Assembly: GCA_012728465.1 (NCBI GenBank)
Contig: JAAYFB010000175.1
Span: 1 to 6,566 of the forward strand
Source of the DNA: Proteiniphilum sp.
GTDB lineage: Bacteria > Bacteroidota > Bacteroidia > Bacteroidales > Dysgonomonadaceae
Length of the DNA stretch: 6,566 nucleotides
Reading direction: 5' to 3'
Shown: in pieces, positions 1 to 6,516 of the stretch
How the letters are laid out: every line of letters starts with the position of its first letter
Position numbering within the stretch: the stretch's first letter is position 1
Made by a program: the position numbers and the translations under genes
The notes under the pieces: generated by a model
Databases searched by the model: none
What the model was told of the DNA's origin: nothing
The model's input: only the letters and a program-made list of their open reading frames with translations

Positions 1-1791
1 TCTAGGAAGTATAAATTTACCCTTTTCATCGAGTGGAGCATTACCTTGAGCTACAATTTTATCTTCCTCTTCTTCAGCTGAAAGATAAATAATCTCATTA
101 TTGTTAATGTTTACAACACCGTCTTTAACAGTTCTATATGGTGTTTCGATAAAACCTAAGTCATTTATCTTCGCATAAACACACATTGATGAGATAAGAC
201 CAATGTTTGGACCTTCAGGGGTTTCTATTGGGCATAGTCTTCCATAATGAGTGTAGTGAACGTCACGAACCTCAAATCCTGCTCGCTCTCTTGATAGACC
301 TCCAGGACCTAAAGCTGAAAGTCGACGCTTGTGAGTAACCTCTGCCAATGGATTAGTTTGATCCATAAATTGTGACAAAGCATTCGTGCCAAAGAAAGTG
401 TTAATTACAGATGAAATAGTTTTCGCATTTATCAAATCAATAGGAGTAAACACCTCGTTATCACGAACATTCATTCTTTCACGAATAATACGAGACATTC
501 TATTTAGTCCGATACCAAATTGAGTATATAATTGCTCCCCTACTGTTCGCACCCTTCTATTACTTAGGTGGTCTATATCATCAACTACTGTTTTCGAATT
601 TAATAATTCGATCAGGTACTTGATAATTTCTATAATATCTTCTTTTGTTAAAACCCTTACATCATCATCGATGTTCAAGTTTAACTTTTTGTTCATTCTA
701 TAACGACCAACGTCACCTAGATCGTATCTCTTATCAGAGAAGAACAAATTATTGATTACCTCACGTGCACTAGAGTCATCAGCTGGCTCTGAGCTACGTA
801 GTTGTCTATATATGTGTCTTATTGCATCAATCTCCGAATTACTTGGATCCTTTTGCAACGTATTGTATATAATACTATAGTCTGATGAATTAGACGTTTC
901 TTTATGTATTAATATTGAAGTTACACTTGAGTCAAGGATATCTTGGATATTCTCCTCGTCTAAAACAGTTTCACGTTCAATAATAACTTCATTTCTTTCT
1001 ATAGATGTTACTTCACCTGTATCTTCGTCAACAAAGTCTTCCATCCATGTTTTTAAGACACGAGCTGCAAGTTTTCTGCCAATGGCTTTTTTAAGATTCG
1101 TTTTATTGACTTTTACTTCTTCTGCAAGATCAAAAATCTCCAGAATATCCTTGTCACTCTCAAAGCCTATAGAGCGAAGGAGTGTAGTAACAGGTAGTTT
1201 CTTTTTTCTATCAATGTATGCATACAGAACATTATGAATATCTGTAGCAAATTCTATCCATGAACCTCTAAATGGAATTACTCTCGCCGAGTAAAGTAGT
1301 GTACCATTAGCATGAACGCTTTGTCCAAAGAATACACCAGGAGAACGGTGTAATTGAGAAACTATTACACGCTCTGCTCCATTTATAACAAAAGTACCTT
1401 GATCTGTCATATAAGGTATTGTACCTAAGTATACATCTTGTATAACTGGTGCAAAATCTTCATGATCAGGATCTGTGCAGTATAGATATAGTTTAGCCTT
1501 AAGCGGTACGCTATACGTTAGACCTCTGTCGATGCACTCTTCGATTGAATAGCGTGGCGGATCGACAAAATAATCTAAAAACTCAAGGACAAAGTTGTTT
1601 CGGGTATCTGTAATAGGAAAGTTTTCCGAAAACACTTTAAAAAGTCCTTCATTTTTTCTGTTTTCTGGGGGAGCGTCTAATTGTAGAAAATCTCTAAACG
1701 ACTTAAGCTGGATTTCCAAAAAGTCAGGAAAGTCCAGTGGATTTTGAATTGACGCAAAATTTATTCTTTGTTGGATGTTATTTGAAGACAT
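1..1791 (-). CDS. rpoB: DNA-directed RNA polymerase beta subunit, N-terminal 597 residues (partial, runs off the left edge)
   Basis: This is the beginning of the catalytic beta subunit of RNA polymerase. The frame is open without a stop from the ATG at 1791-1789 to the window edge, giving 597 codons, roughly half of a usual beta subunit. The protein starts [14 protein letters not shown]. Conserved blocks in order are [17 protein letters not shown] (residues 137-153), [16 protein letters not shown] ending near 482, [20 protein letters not shown] (486-505) and [13 protein letters not shown] (521-533). The rifampicin-binding cluster (codons 468-494, bases 310-390) has D477, H487 and S492, matching E. 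coli D516, H526 and S531, so no classical resistance change is visible. It is the last gene of the cluster in this window, 97 bases after rplL, behind a hairpin that may attenuate transcription. rpoC would be expected next, outside the window. The start is the first ATG of the conserved reading frame; no Shine-Dalgarno sequence precedes it. Identity is certain; only the 3' half is missing because of the window boundary. Confidence 0.98.
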   Translation of the reverse strand, partial: MSSNNIQQRINFASIQNPLDFPDFLEIQLKSFRDFLQLDAPPENRKNEGLFKVFSENFPITDTRNNFVLEFLDYFVDPPRYSIEECIDRGLTYSVPLKAKLYLYCTDPDHEDFAPVIQDVYLGTIPYMTDQGTFVINGAERVIVSQLHRSPGVFFGQSVHANGTLLYSARVIPFRGSWIEFATDIHNVLYAYIDRKKKLPVTTLLRSIGFESDKDILEIFDLAEEVKVNKTNLKKAIGRKLAARVLKTWMEDFVDEDTGEVTSIERNEVIIERETVLDEENIQDILDSSVTSILIHKETSNSSDYSIIYNTLQKDPSNSEIDAIRHIYRQLRSSEPADDSSAREVINNLFFSDKRYDLGDVGRYRMNKKLNLNIDDDVRVLTKEDIIEIIKYLIELLNSKTVVDDIDHLSNRRVRTVGEQLYTQFGIGLNRMSRIIRERMNVRDNEVFTPIDLINAKTISSVINTFFGTNALSQFMDQTNPLAEVTHKRRLSALGPGGLSRERAGFEVRDVHYTHYGRLCPIETPEGPNIGLISSMCVYAKINDLGFIETPYRTVKDGVVNINNNEIIYLSAEEEEDKIVAQGNAPLDEKGKFILPR

Positions 1792-1831
1792 GACAATGAG
1801 TTTTGAACTTAATATGTATATTGACACAAAA

Positions 1832-1863
1832 GGTTAAGAATCTTCTGTTGAAGATTCCTAACC
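1832..1863 (-). promoter_or_regulatory. rplL-rpoB intergenic hairpin, candidate attenuator or RNA processing site
   Basis: In the minus-strand transcript the arms GGUUAGGAAUCUUC and GAAGAUUCUUAACC form a 14-bp stem around an AACA loop, with one G-U wobble as the only non-Watson-Crick pair. A plus-strand transcript would have an A/C mismatch at that point, so the structure fits the operon's direction. It is followed by UUUUGUGU, a short and interrupted U-tract, which suggests partial rather than full termination. The position, between rplL and rpoB, matches the E. coli site where an attenuator and an RNase III site lower rpoB output relative to rplL. The function here is inferred by position and structure only. 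Confidence 0.65.
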
Positions 1864-1888
1864 AAATTAACCTAATTGGAGCCAAATA

Positions 1889-2263
1889 TTATTTAAGTTC
1901 AACTTCTGCTCCTGCTTCTTCTAGTTGTTTTTTCAATGCGTCAGCTTCGTCTTTAGCAACTCCTTTTTTGATTTCGCTTGGTGCGCTATCAACAATGTCT
2001 TTTGACTCTTTCAATCCTAACCCTGTAAGCTCTCTAACAGCTTTAACAACTGCTAATTTAGCTGATCCAGCGCTTTTCAAGATAACATCAAATGAAGTTT
2101 TTTCTTCAACTTCAACTGTATCTGCAGCAGGTCCAGCAGCAACTGCAACAGCTGCAGCGGCGGGCTCAATACCGTATTCTGTTTTTAATATTTCAGCAAG
2201 TTCGTTAACCTCTTTTACTGTCAAGTTAACTAATTGTTCAGCAAATGCTTTTAAGTCTGCCAT
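1889..2263 (-). CDS. rplL: 50S ribosomal protein L7/L12 (bL12)
   Basis: This 124-residue acidic protein is the multicopy stalk protein of the large subunit. It binds L10 as dimers and recruits and stimulates EF-Tu, EF-G and other translational GTPases. The N-terminal dimerisation helices span about residues 1-31 ([20 protein letters not shown] at the start). An Ala/Val/Gly-rich hinge follows at about 33-49, then the C-terminal factor-binding domain from about 55. That domain carries the conserved K70-region block [19 protein letters not shown] (about 70-88) and ends [10 protein letters not shown]. Length is normal for the family. The start is ATG at 2263-2261. The gene lies 48 bases after rplJ; this spacer is very A/T-rich without a Shine-Dalgarno sequence. 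Higher rplL output than its neighbours is expected because several copies are needed per ribosome, and the hairpin downstream would favour that. Confidence 0.99.
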   Translation of the reverse strand: MADLKAFAEQLVNLTVKEVNELAEILKTEYGIEPAAAAVAVAAGPAADTVEVEEKTSFDVILKSAGSAKLAVVKAVRELTGLGLKESKDIVDSAPSEIKKGVAKDEADALKKQLEEAGAEVELK

Positions 2264-2311
2264 TTTTGTATTTATTAAATTGATTACTAATTCTAAATTC
2301 TGTTGTGAAAA

Positions 2312-2836
2312 TTAATTTTCTTTTTCCGATAAAGTTTTCAATACTCCATGCAGAGTTGAACCACCGGATTGAAGAGCTGAAATAACATTTTTTGCTGGTG
2401 ATTGCAGTAATGTAATAACTTCTCCAATAAGTTCTGTTTTGCTTTTGATGCTTACAAGATCTTTTAAAGTTTCTTCTCCTATGAAGAAGCTTTCCTGTAC
2501 GTATGCAGCTTTTAGTGCAGGTACAGTTGCTTTTTTCTTCTTATATTTATCAATAAGCTTAGCAGGTGCATTAGCATTATTAGAGAACATTATTGCAGTA
2601 TTTCCAACTAATACCGGAAATAGCTCTTCAAATCCTTCTCCTAATGTTTCTAATGCTTTACGCAATAAGGTATTTTTTACCATAAACAGCTTTATGTCTT
2701 CCTTAAAGCATTCACGTCTTAATTCGCTTGTTCTCTGAGCATTCAGAGTTGCGATATCAGTAAGATAGAAATGCTCGTATTCTTTCAAACTAGCTGCAAT
2801 ACTCTCTATAATTATATTTTTATCTTCCTTTTTCAT
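2312..2836 (-). CDS. rplJ: 50S ribosomal protein L10 (uL10)
   Basis: L10 anchors the L7/L12 dimers to the ribosome at the stalk base next to L11. The 174-residue product begins MKKEDKNIIIESIAASLKEY and has the family block FMVKNTLLRKAL (about 51-62) in the globular rRNA-binding domain. The C-terminal helical tail, from about residue 135 (LIGEVITLLQSPAKNVISAL), is the part that in this family carries the L12-dimer binding sites. Length is in the normal range. The start ATG (2836-2834) lies 20 bases after the rplA stop. In E. coli and related systems the L10-L12 complex represses its own mRNA through a leader before rplJ. Here the short gap leaves no room for a separate leader, so any such control would have to use rplA coding sequence or lie elsewhere. 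Confidence 0.98.
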   Translation of the reverse strand: MKKEDKNIIIESIAASLKEYEHFYLTDIATLNAQRTSELRRECFKEDIKLFMVKNTLLRKALETLGEGFEELFPVLVGNTAIMFSNNANAPAKLIDKYKKKKATVPALKAAYVQESFFIGEETLKDLVSIKSKTELIGEVITLLQSPAKNVISALQSGGSTLHGVLKTLSEKEN

Positions 2837-2856
2837 AGATTTTCTCGTTGTTATAA

Positions 2857-3555
2857 TTAAATCTCTTCTATTGACTTAGAATCCACTTTGATTCCAGGAC
2901 TCATAGTGCTTGAAAGATAAATGCTTTTAATATACGTACCTTTTGCTGCTGTTGGCTTCAATTTTATCAATGTATCGATAAATTCTTTAGCGTTTTCCGC
3001 AATTTGCGATGCATCAAATGATACTTTACCTATAGAGCTGTGAATAATACCTGTTTTATCTACTCTAAAGTCAATTTTTCCTTGTTTTACCTCTTCTACA
3101 GCTTTTGCTACATCTAAGGTAACGGTTCCGCTTTTTGGGTTTGGCATCAATCCACGAGGTCCTAAAACACGACCCAGTGCTCCAATTTTACCCATAATTT
3201 GCGGTTGAGTGATAATCACATCAATGTCGGTCCAACCTCCTTTAATTTTTTCGATATATTCATCTAATCCCACATATTCAGCGCCAGCATCTTTTGCTGC
3301 TTGCTCTGATTCTGGAGAACATAATACAAGAACTCTTACTTGCTTCCCCGTTCCGTGTGGCAGAGACGCAACGCCTCTTACCATTTGGTTAGCTTTTCGC
3401 GGATCTACGCCCAAACGCACATCGATATCAACAGATGCATCAAATTTTGAAGAAGTAATATCCTTTACTAATTCTGATGCTTCTTTAAGTGAATAGGTTT
3501 TTCCCTCTTCAATCTTGCTCAAAGCTAACTTTCTATTTTTCGTAAGTTTACCCAT
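2857..3555 (-). CDS. rplA: 50S ribosomal protein L1 (uL1)
   Basis: L1 forms the mobile L1 stalk of the large subunit, which contacts deacylated tRNA in the E site; in many bacteria it also represses its own operon by binding the mRNA. The 232-residue product begins [20 protein letters not shown] and has normal bacterial length. The family signature is seen at about 127-144 ([18 protein letters not shown]). The conserved C-terminal block [10 protein letters not shown] lies at about 216-225. The start ATG (3555-3553) is 19 bases after the rplK stop, indicating co-transcription and probably coupled translation with rplK. No Shine-Dalgarno motif precedes the start. Nothing is abnormal in the sequence. 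Confidence 0.99.
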   Translation of the reverse strand: MGKLTKNRKLALSKIEEGKTYSLKEASELVKDITSSKFDASVDIDVRLGVDPRKANQMVRGVASLPHGTGKQVRVLVLCSPESEQAAKDAGAEYVGLDEYIEKIKGGWTDIDVIITQPQIMGKIGALGRVLGPRGLMPNPKSGTVTLDVAKAVEEVKQGKIDFRVDKTGIIHSSIGKVSFDASQIAENAKEFIDTLIKLKPTAAKGTYIKSIYLSSTMSPGIKVDSKSIEEI

Positions 3556-3574
3556 GTCTTAATTGAAGTTTTAA

Positions 3575-4018
3575 TTAGTTGTTTTCGGGAAAGTCCCCTT
3601 TTACAGTAATACCAAGGCTTCTAGCCGTTCCAGCTACCATTCTCATTGCAGAATTAATATTGAAGCAATTTAAATCGGTCATTTTTTCTTCAGCAATAGT
3701 TTTGACTTGTTCCCAAGTCACTTCTGCTATTTTTTTACGATTAGGTTCAGCTGAACCTCCTTTTTGCTTTGTAGCTTCAAGTAATTGAACTGCAACCGGT
3801 GGTGTCTTAACAATAAAATCAAAAGACTTATCGGTATAGTAAGTAATTACCACTGGTAATACTTTACCGGCTTTGTCTTGAGTTCTGGCATTGAATTGCT
3901 TGCAAAACTCCATGATGTTAATCCCTTTAGATCCTAATGCAGGACCTACTGGGGGAGATGGGTTTGCAGCTCCTCCTTTGATTTGTAATTTTAGTTGTCC
4001 AGCAACTTCTTTAGCCAT
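3575..4018 (-). CDS. rplK: 50S ribosomal protein L11 (uL11)
   Basis: L11 binds the GTPase-associated region of 23S rRNA at the stalk base, together with L10 and L12, and takes part in factor binding and the stringent response through RelA. The 147-residue product begins [20 protein letters not shown]. The N-terminal domain has the proline pair P22-P23 within [10 protein letters not shown], the element that together with rRNA forms the thiostrepton site in this family. The C-terminal rRNA-binding domain has the signature around [16 protein letters not shown] (126-141). Length is that of a normal bacterial L11. The start ATG (4018-4016) follows a 77-base gap after nusG, much longer than the roughly 20-base gaps between most genes here. 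That makes this the likely place for any L1-controlled site or internal promoter. Confidence 0.99.
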   Translation of the reverse strand: MAKEVAGQLKLQIKGGAANPSPPVGPALGSKGINIMEFCKQFNARTQDKAGKVLPVVITYYTDKSFDFIVKTPPVAVQLLEATKQKGGSAEPNRKKIAEVTWEQVKTIAEEKMTDLNCFNINSAMRMVAGTARSLGITVKGDFPENN

Positions 4019-4047
4019 TTTTTTGATTTTAAATAATTACGGTTTTC

Positions 4048-4055
4048 GAAACATA
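4048..4055 (-). promoter_or_regulatory. weak candidate -7 element in the nusG-rplK spacer
   Basis: The minus strand reads TATGTTTC, one base off the Bacteroidota -7 consensus TAnnTTTG, about 30 bases before the rplK ATG. No well-spaced TTTG/TTG -33 element is visible: the nearest TTG is 28 bases upstream and the nearest TTTC 15. The AT-rich context makes chance matches easy. It is recorded only because the spacer is unusually long for this operon and could hold an internal promoter. Confidence 0.2.
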
Positions 4056-4095
4056 ATTTAAGAACATACAGAAACTGCGTAACCAATCATCTGAT

Positions 4096-4638
4096 TTATT
4101 CTTTCTCAACCTGCATATAACCCAACTCTAGGAGTTGAGCACGTCCGAAGATTTTAACCATCACTTTGAGCTTTTTCCTATCCTCTAAAACCTCTTCAAT
4201 CTCGCCAGAGAAACTACTAAAAGGGCCACTTATGACCTTCACATTTTCTCCAACGTAAAACTTAATATCCATTTCATCTCCAGCTTCTTCCAACTCATCC
4301 ATTGTACCCATAATACGCTTCACTTCTAAATCGCTTAGCGGTTGTGGATTTGTAGTAGTTGGCAGAAAACCTGCAACAAAATTTATACTCTTAAGTTGAT
4401 GAATTACTTCACCCACTAATTCAGCTTCTATAAGCACATAGCCTGGAAGATAGGCACGCTCACGCATAACTTTCTTACCATTGCGCATTACATAAGTTTT
4501 TTCTGTGGGAATAAGGACTTGTGAAACGTAGTTCCCTAAATCGGTTTTCTTCATTTCTGACTCAAGATACTCTTTGACCTTATTTTCTTTACCACTAACG
4601 GAACGAAGTACGTACCAGTTTTTTTTATTTTCAGCCAT
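4096..4638 (-). CDS. nusG: transcription termination/antitermination factor NusG
   Basis: NusG binds RNA polymerase at the clamp, modulates pausing and elongation, and through its KOW domain can contact Rho or ribosomal protein S10. The 180-residue product has the NGN domain at about residues 6-115, starting [20 protein letters not shown] and containing the conserved [11 protein letters not shown] (about 61-71). The C-terminal KOW domain runs from about 127 to 178, with [18 protein letters not shown] (133-150). Length is close to the standard 180 or so residues, with no inserted domain, so this is the housekeeping paralogue and not a specialised NusG-like antiterminator. The start ATG (4638-4636) is 20 bases after the secE stop, the classical secE-nusG pair. 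A GAGA lies about nine bases upstream of the ATG, a poor Shine-Dalgarno match at best. Confidence 0.98.
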   Translation of the reverse strand: MAENKKNWYVLRSVSGKENKVKEYLESEMKKTDLGNYVSQVLIPTEKTYVMRNGKKVMRERAYLPGYVLIEAELVGEVIHQLKSINFVAGFLPTTTNPQPLSDLEVKRIMGTMDELEEAGDEMDIKFYVGENVKVISGPFSSFSGEIEEVLEDRKKLKVMVKIFGRAQLLELGYMQVEKE

Positions 4639-4658
4639 TTTTCTCTTAATCCAGATTT

Positions 4659-4850
4659 TTATAAAATACCATATAGTAATCTAACGATCCACTCAAATAA
4701 AGAATCCATGCCGAATACAACTAAAGCGATAATAATGGAAGCTATCATCACGATGATTGTGCTACTGCCCAATTCTTTAGGGGATGGCCAAGACACTTTA
4801 TAAACCAATTCGTTATAAGCGTCTTTGAAATATGCAGTTATTTTTTTCAT
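4659..4850 (-). CDS. secE: preprotein translocase subunit SecE (short single-span form)
   Basis: SecE clamps the SecY channel and is essential for Sec-dependent export at the inner membrane. The 63-residue product begins MKKITAYFKDAYNELVYKVS. It has the family layout: an amphipathic helix, the conserved block ELVYKVSWPSPKEL (about 14-27), and one transmembrane segment at about 31-48 (TIIVMIASIIIALVVFGM). This is the minimal one-span form, unlike the three-span E. coli protein. I chose the ATG at 4850-4848. An in-frame TTG at 4862-4860 would add four residues (MKLS), but it lies only five bases after the CCA end of tRNA-Trp and has no Shine-Dalgarno sequence. The gene is 17 bases downstream of the tRNA-Trp CCA and 20 bases upstream of nusG. 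Confidence 0.95.
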   Translation of the reverse strand: MKKITAYFKDAYNELVYKVSWPSPKELGSSTIIVMIASIIIALVVFGMDSLFEWIVRLLYGIL

Positions 4851-4867
4851 TGATAATTTCAATCTTT

Positions 4868-4943
4868 TGGCACGGGTTGAGAGACTCGAACTCCCGACAC
4901 CTAGTTTTGGAGACTAGTGCTCTACCGACTGAGCTAAACCCGT
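4868..4943 (-). tRNA. trnW: tRNA-Trp (anticodon CCA), 3' CCA encoded
   Basis: The minus strand folds as a complete cloverleaf. The acceptor arms ACGGGTT/AACCCGT form 7 pairs. The D-arm is GCTC/GAGC with loop AGTCGGTA, containing G18-G19. The anticodon stem CTAGT/ACTAG encloses loop CTCCAAA, giving anticodon CCA. The T-arm is GGGAG/CTCTC with one G-U pair and loop TTCGAGT. The discriminator is G73, as expected for bacterial tRNA-Trp. The next three bases are CCA, so the 3' end appears to be encoded (73 bases without it, 76 with it). It sits between tuf and secE, so it is probably cut from a longer transcript by RNase P and 3' nucleases. Confidence 0.97.
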
Positions 4944-4949
4944 ATAGTT

Positions 4950-4977
4950 CTTAGTTGGACACTAAAGTCCAACTAAG
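4950..4977 (-). promoter_or_regulatory. 11-bp hairpin between tuf and tRNA-Trp
   Basis: Perfect arms CTTAGTTGGAC and GTCCAACTAAG enclose a six-base loop. The structure lies six bases before the mature 5' end of tRNA-Trp and 36 bases after the tuf stop. Neither strand has a T-run after the stem, so it is not a standard intrinsic terminator. It could protect the tuf mRNA 3' end or serve as a processing signal in the tRNA leader. Its function is unknown. Confidence 0.5.
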
Positions 4978-4993
4978 TCCTTATTGTGTATGT

Positions 4994-5007
4994 CAATCTT
5001 ACGATTG
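4994..5007 (-). other. short stem with GUAA tetraloop after tuf
   Basis: The minus-strand RNA reads CAAUC-GUAA-GAUUG: a five-pair stem capped by a GNRA-type tetraloop, starting seven bases after the tuf stop codon. It stands upstream of the 11-bp hairpin at 4950-4977 and may form part of the tuf 3' untranslated region. The stem is short and could arise by chance. Confidence 0.3.
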
Positions 5008-5013
5008 CAAAAA

Positions 5014-6201
5014 TTAGTCTAACAACTCTGTAATTTGTCCTGCACCTACTGTACGTCCACCTTCACGGATAGCGAAACGAAGACCTACGTGACATGCTAC
5101 TGGATAAATCAACTCAACCTCAATTGTTACGTTATCACCAGGCATAACCATTTCTACACCTTCTGGAAGAGTAATCTCACCAGTTACGTCAAGCGTACGG
5201 ATATAGAATTGTGGGCGATACTTATTGTGGAATGGAGTGTGACGTCCTCCCTCTTCTTTCTTAAGGATATACACCTCTGCTTTTATGCGAGAGTGTGGTT
5301 TCACTTTTCCAGGGTGAGAGATAACCATACCACGTTTGATATCATCTTTATCAATACCACGAAGTAAAAGACCTACGTTATCACCAGCTTCACCTCTGTC
5401 AAGAATTTTACGGAACATCTCAACACCTGTTACAACTGATTTTCTTCCTTCAGCTCCTAGACCGATAATCTGAACCTCTTCACCAGTTTTAATAACACCT
5501 GTTTCGATACGTCCTGTTGCAACTGTACCACGACCTGTGATAGAGAATACGTCCTCAACAGGCATCAAGAAAGGCTTATCAATATCACGAGGAGGAAGTG
5601 GAATCCACTCATCAACCGCAGCCATAAGGTCCATAATTTTGTCTTCCCAAACTGGCTCACCGTTTAGTGCACCAAGTGCTGAACCTTGAATGATTGGAGT
5701 ATTATCACCATCAAAGTCATAGAATGACAATAATTCACGAATCTCCATATCTACCAACTCAAGCATCTCCTCGTCATCAACTAAGTCAACTTTGTTCATG
5801 AAAACTACTAGTCTTGGAACGTTTACCTGGCGTGCTAATAGGATGTGCTCACGAGTTTGAGGCATAGGACCATCTGTAGAAGCTACAACGATGATTGCGC
5901 CGTCCATCTGAGCAGCACCAGTTACCATGTTCTTAACATAGTCAGCGTGACCTGGACAGTCAACGTGTGCATAGTGACGATTTTCTGTCTCGTATTCTAC
6001 GTGTGAAGTATTGATAGTAATACCTCTTTCTTTCTCTTCCGGAGCGTTATCGATTGTGTCAAACGACTTCATTTCGGAAAGACCTTTCTTCGCCAAAACT
6101 GTAGTAATGGCAGCTGTCAAGGTTGTTTTACCATGGTCAACGTGACCAATAGTACCGATGTTAACATGCGGTTTCGTCCGCTGAAAATGTTCTTTTGCCA
6201 T
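5014..6201 (-). CDS. tuf: translation elongation factor Tu
   Basis: EF-Tu delivers aminoacyl-tRNA to the ribosomal A site as a GTP complex. The 395-residue product has normal length. GTP-binding motifs are all intact: P-loop GHVDHGKT at 19-26, switch I with R60-G61-I62-T63, DCPGH at 82-86 (H86 being the catalytic histidine position), NKVD at 137-140 and GSAL at 174-177. The two beta-barrel domains follow, with [11 protein letters not shown] near 225-235 and the C-terminal end [11 protein letters not shown]. The start ATG (6201-6199) fits the conserved [15 protein letters not shown]-terminus; no Shine-Dalgarno sequence is present. Arginine codons are mainly CGT, unlike the AGA-rich rpoB start, as expected for a very highly expressed gene. 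It lies between tRNA-Thr and tRNA-Trp, upstream of secE, as in the tufB locus of other bacteria. A terminator-like hairpin precedes it. Confidence 0.99.
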   Translation of the reverse strand: MAKEHFQRTKPHVNIGTIGHVDHGKTTLTAAITTVLAKKGLSEMKSFDTIDNAPEEKERGITINTSHVEYETENRHYAHVDCPGHADYVKNMVTGAAQMDGAIIVVASTDGPMPQTREHILLARQVNVPRLVVFMNKVDLVDDEEMLELVDMEIRELLSFYDFDGDNTPIIQGSALGALNGEPVWEDKIMDLMAAVDEWIPLPPRDIDKPFLMPVEDVFSITGRGTVATGRIETGVIKTGEEVQIIGLGAEGRKSVVTGVEMFRKILDRGEAGDNVGLLLRGIDKDDIKRGMVISHPGKVKPHSRIKAEVYILKKEEGGRHTPFHNKYRPQFYIRTLDVTGEITLPEGVEMVMPGDNVTIEVELIYPVACHVGLRFAIREGGRTVGAGQITELLD

Positions 6202-6221
6202 AAAATATACTATTAATTAGT

Positions 6222-6249
6222 TTAATAAAATGTCTGTTCTATTTTTCAA
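6222..6249 (-). promoter_or_regulatory. candidate tuf promoter
   Basis: Directly after the terminator-like hairpin, the minus strand has TTGAAA (6249-6244), then 16 bases, then TATTAA (6227-6222), about 20 bases before the tuf ATG. This resembles a generic -35/-10 pair but is a poor match to the Bacteroidota -7 consensus TAnnTTTG. The logic is positional: if the upstream tRNA transcript ends at the hairpin, tuf needs its own start. The AT-rich background makes this a weak call. Confidence 0.25.
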
Positions 6250-6251
6250 TC

Positions 6252-6279
6252 AAAAAAGATACAAGATTCCCCTTGCATC
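6252..6279 (-). terminator. candidate intrinsic terminator after tRNA-Thr
   Basis: The minus-strand RNA has arms GAUGCAAG and CUUGUAUC (eight pairs, one of them G-U) around loop GGGAAU, followed at once by six U residues. This is the textbook layout of a Rho-independent terminator, though the stem is modest in GC. On the plus strand no T-run follows, so it acts only in the operon direction. It lies 26 bases after the tRNA-Thr 3' end and 50 bases before the tuf ATG, so it could end or reduce tRNA read-through into tuf. Confidence 0.6.
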
Positions 6280-6305
6280 TCCTATAGATTATATTTAATA
6301 AGTTG

Positions 6306-6377
<72 letters not shown>

Positions 6378-6443
6378 AAATGAGCCTGTGGGACTCATAG
6401 GCATGTAAACCCATTTAATTACCCTGTGCGCTCACAAAAAGAG

Positions 6444-6516
6444 AGCGGAAGACGGGACTCAAACCCGCGACCCTCAGCTTGGAAGGCTAATGCTCTATCA
6501 ACTGAGCTACTTCCGC
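6444..6516 (-). tRNA. trnG: tRNA-Gly (anticodon UCC), CCA not encoded
   Basis: The minus strand folds as a 73-base cloverleaf. The acceptor GCGGAAG/CTTCCGC is fully paired. The D-arm is GCTC/GAGC with loop AGTTGATA. The anticodon stem TTAGC/GCTGA has one wobble pair and encloses loop CTTCCAA (anticodon TCC). The T-arm is GCGGG/CCCGT with a terminal G-U pair and loop TTTGAGT. The discriminator is U73 and the next bases are CTC, so CCA is not encoded. In the D-loop position 19 is A instead of G, and in the T-loop position 56 is T instead of C; the two changes are complementary. Gly(UCC)-Thr(GGU)-tuf repeats the order glyT-thrT-tufB of E. coli, so this is a conserved tRNA cluster. Confidence 0.95.

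Noticed and set aside
1803..2315. Plus-strand open frame of 170 codons opposite rplL
   Set aside because: It lies antisense to the certain rplL gene, is Ser/Ala/Thr-rich as expected from reading an Ala/Glu/Lys-rich gene backwards, and has no family resemblance.
2439..3788. Plus-strand open frames opposite rplJ, rplA and rplK
   Set aside because: All are fully inside conserved minus-strand ribosomal protein genes, have no recognisable domains and no initiation signals; they are shadow frames.
4851..4862. Upstream TTG start for secE adding four residues
   Set aside because: The ATG at 4850 gives the usual Bacteroidota SecE N-terminus and leaves a more normal distance to the tRNA-Trp 3' end.
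4950..4977. The 11-bp hairpin as a Rho-independent terminator
   Set aside because: No U-tract follows the stem on either strand, and termination here would cut off tRNA-Trp and secE.
5035..5367. Plus-strand open frame of 110 codons opposite the 3' part of tuf
   Set aside because: It is antisense to conserved EF-Tu sequence and has no recognisable features.
6202..6209. TATATTTT directly before the tuf ATG as a Bacteroidota -7 element
   Set aside because: It would place the transcription start inside or at the tuf start codon, and no -33 element lies at a suitable distance.
6378..6443. Possible tRNA remnant between tRNA-Gly and tRNA-Thr
   Set aside because: The stretch has a GAGTCCC resembling a T-arm and a small bulged stem, but no anticodon arm or acceptor pairing can be formed.
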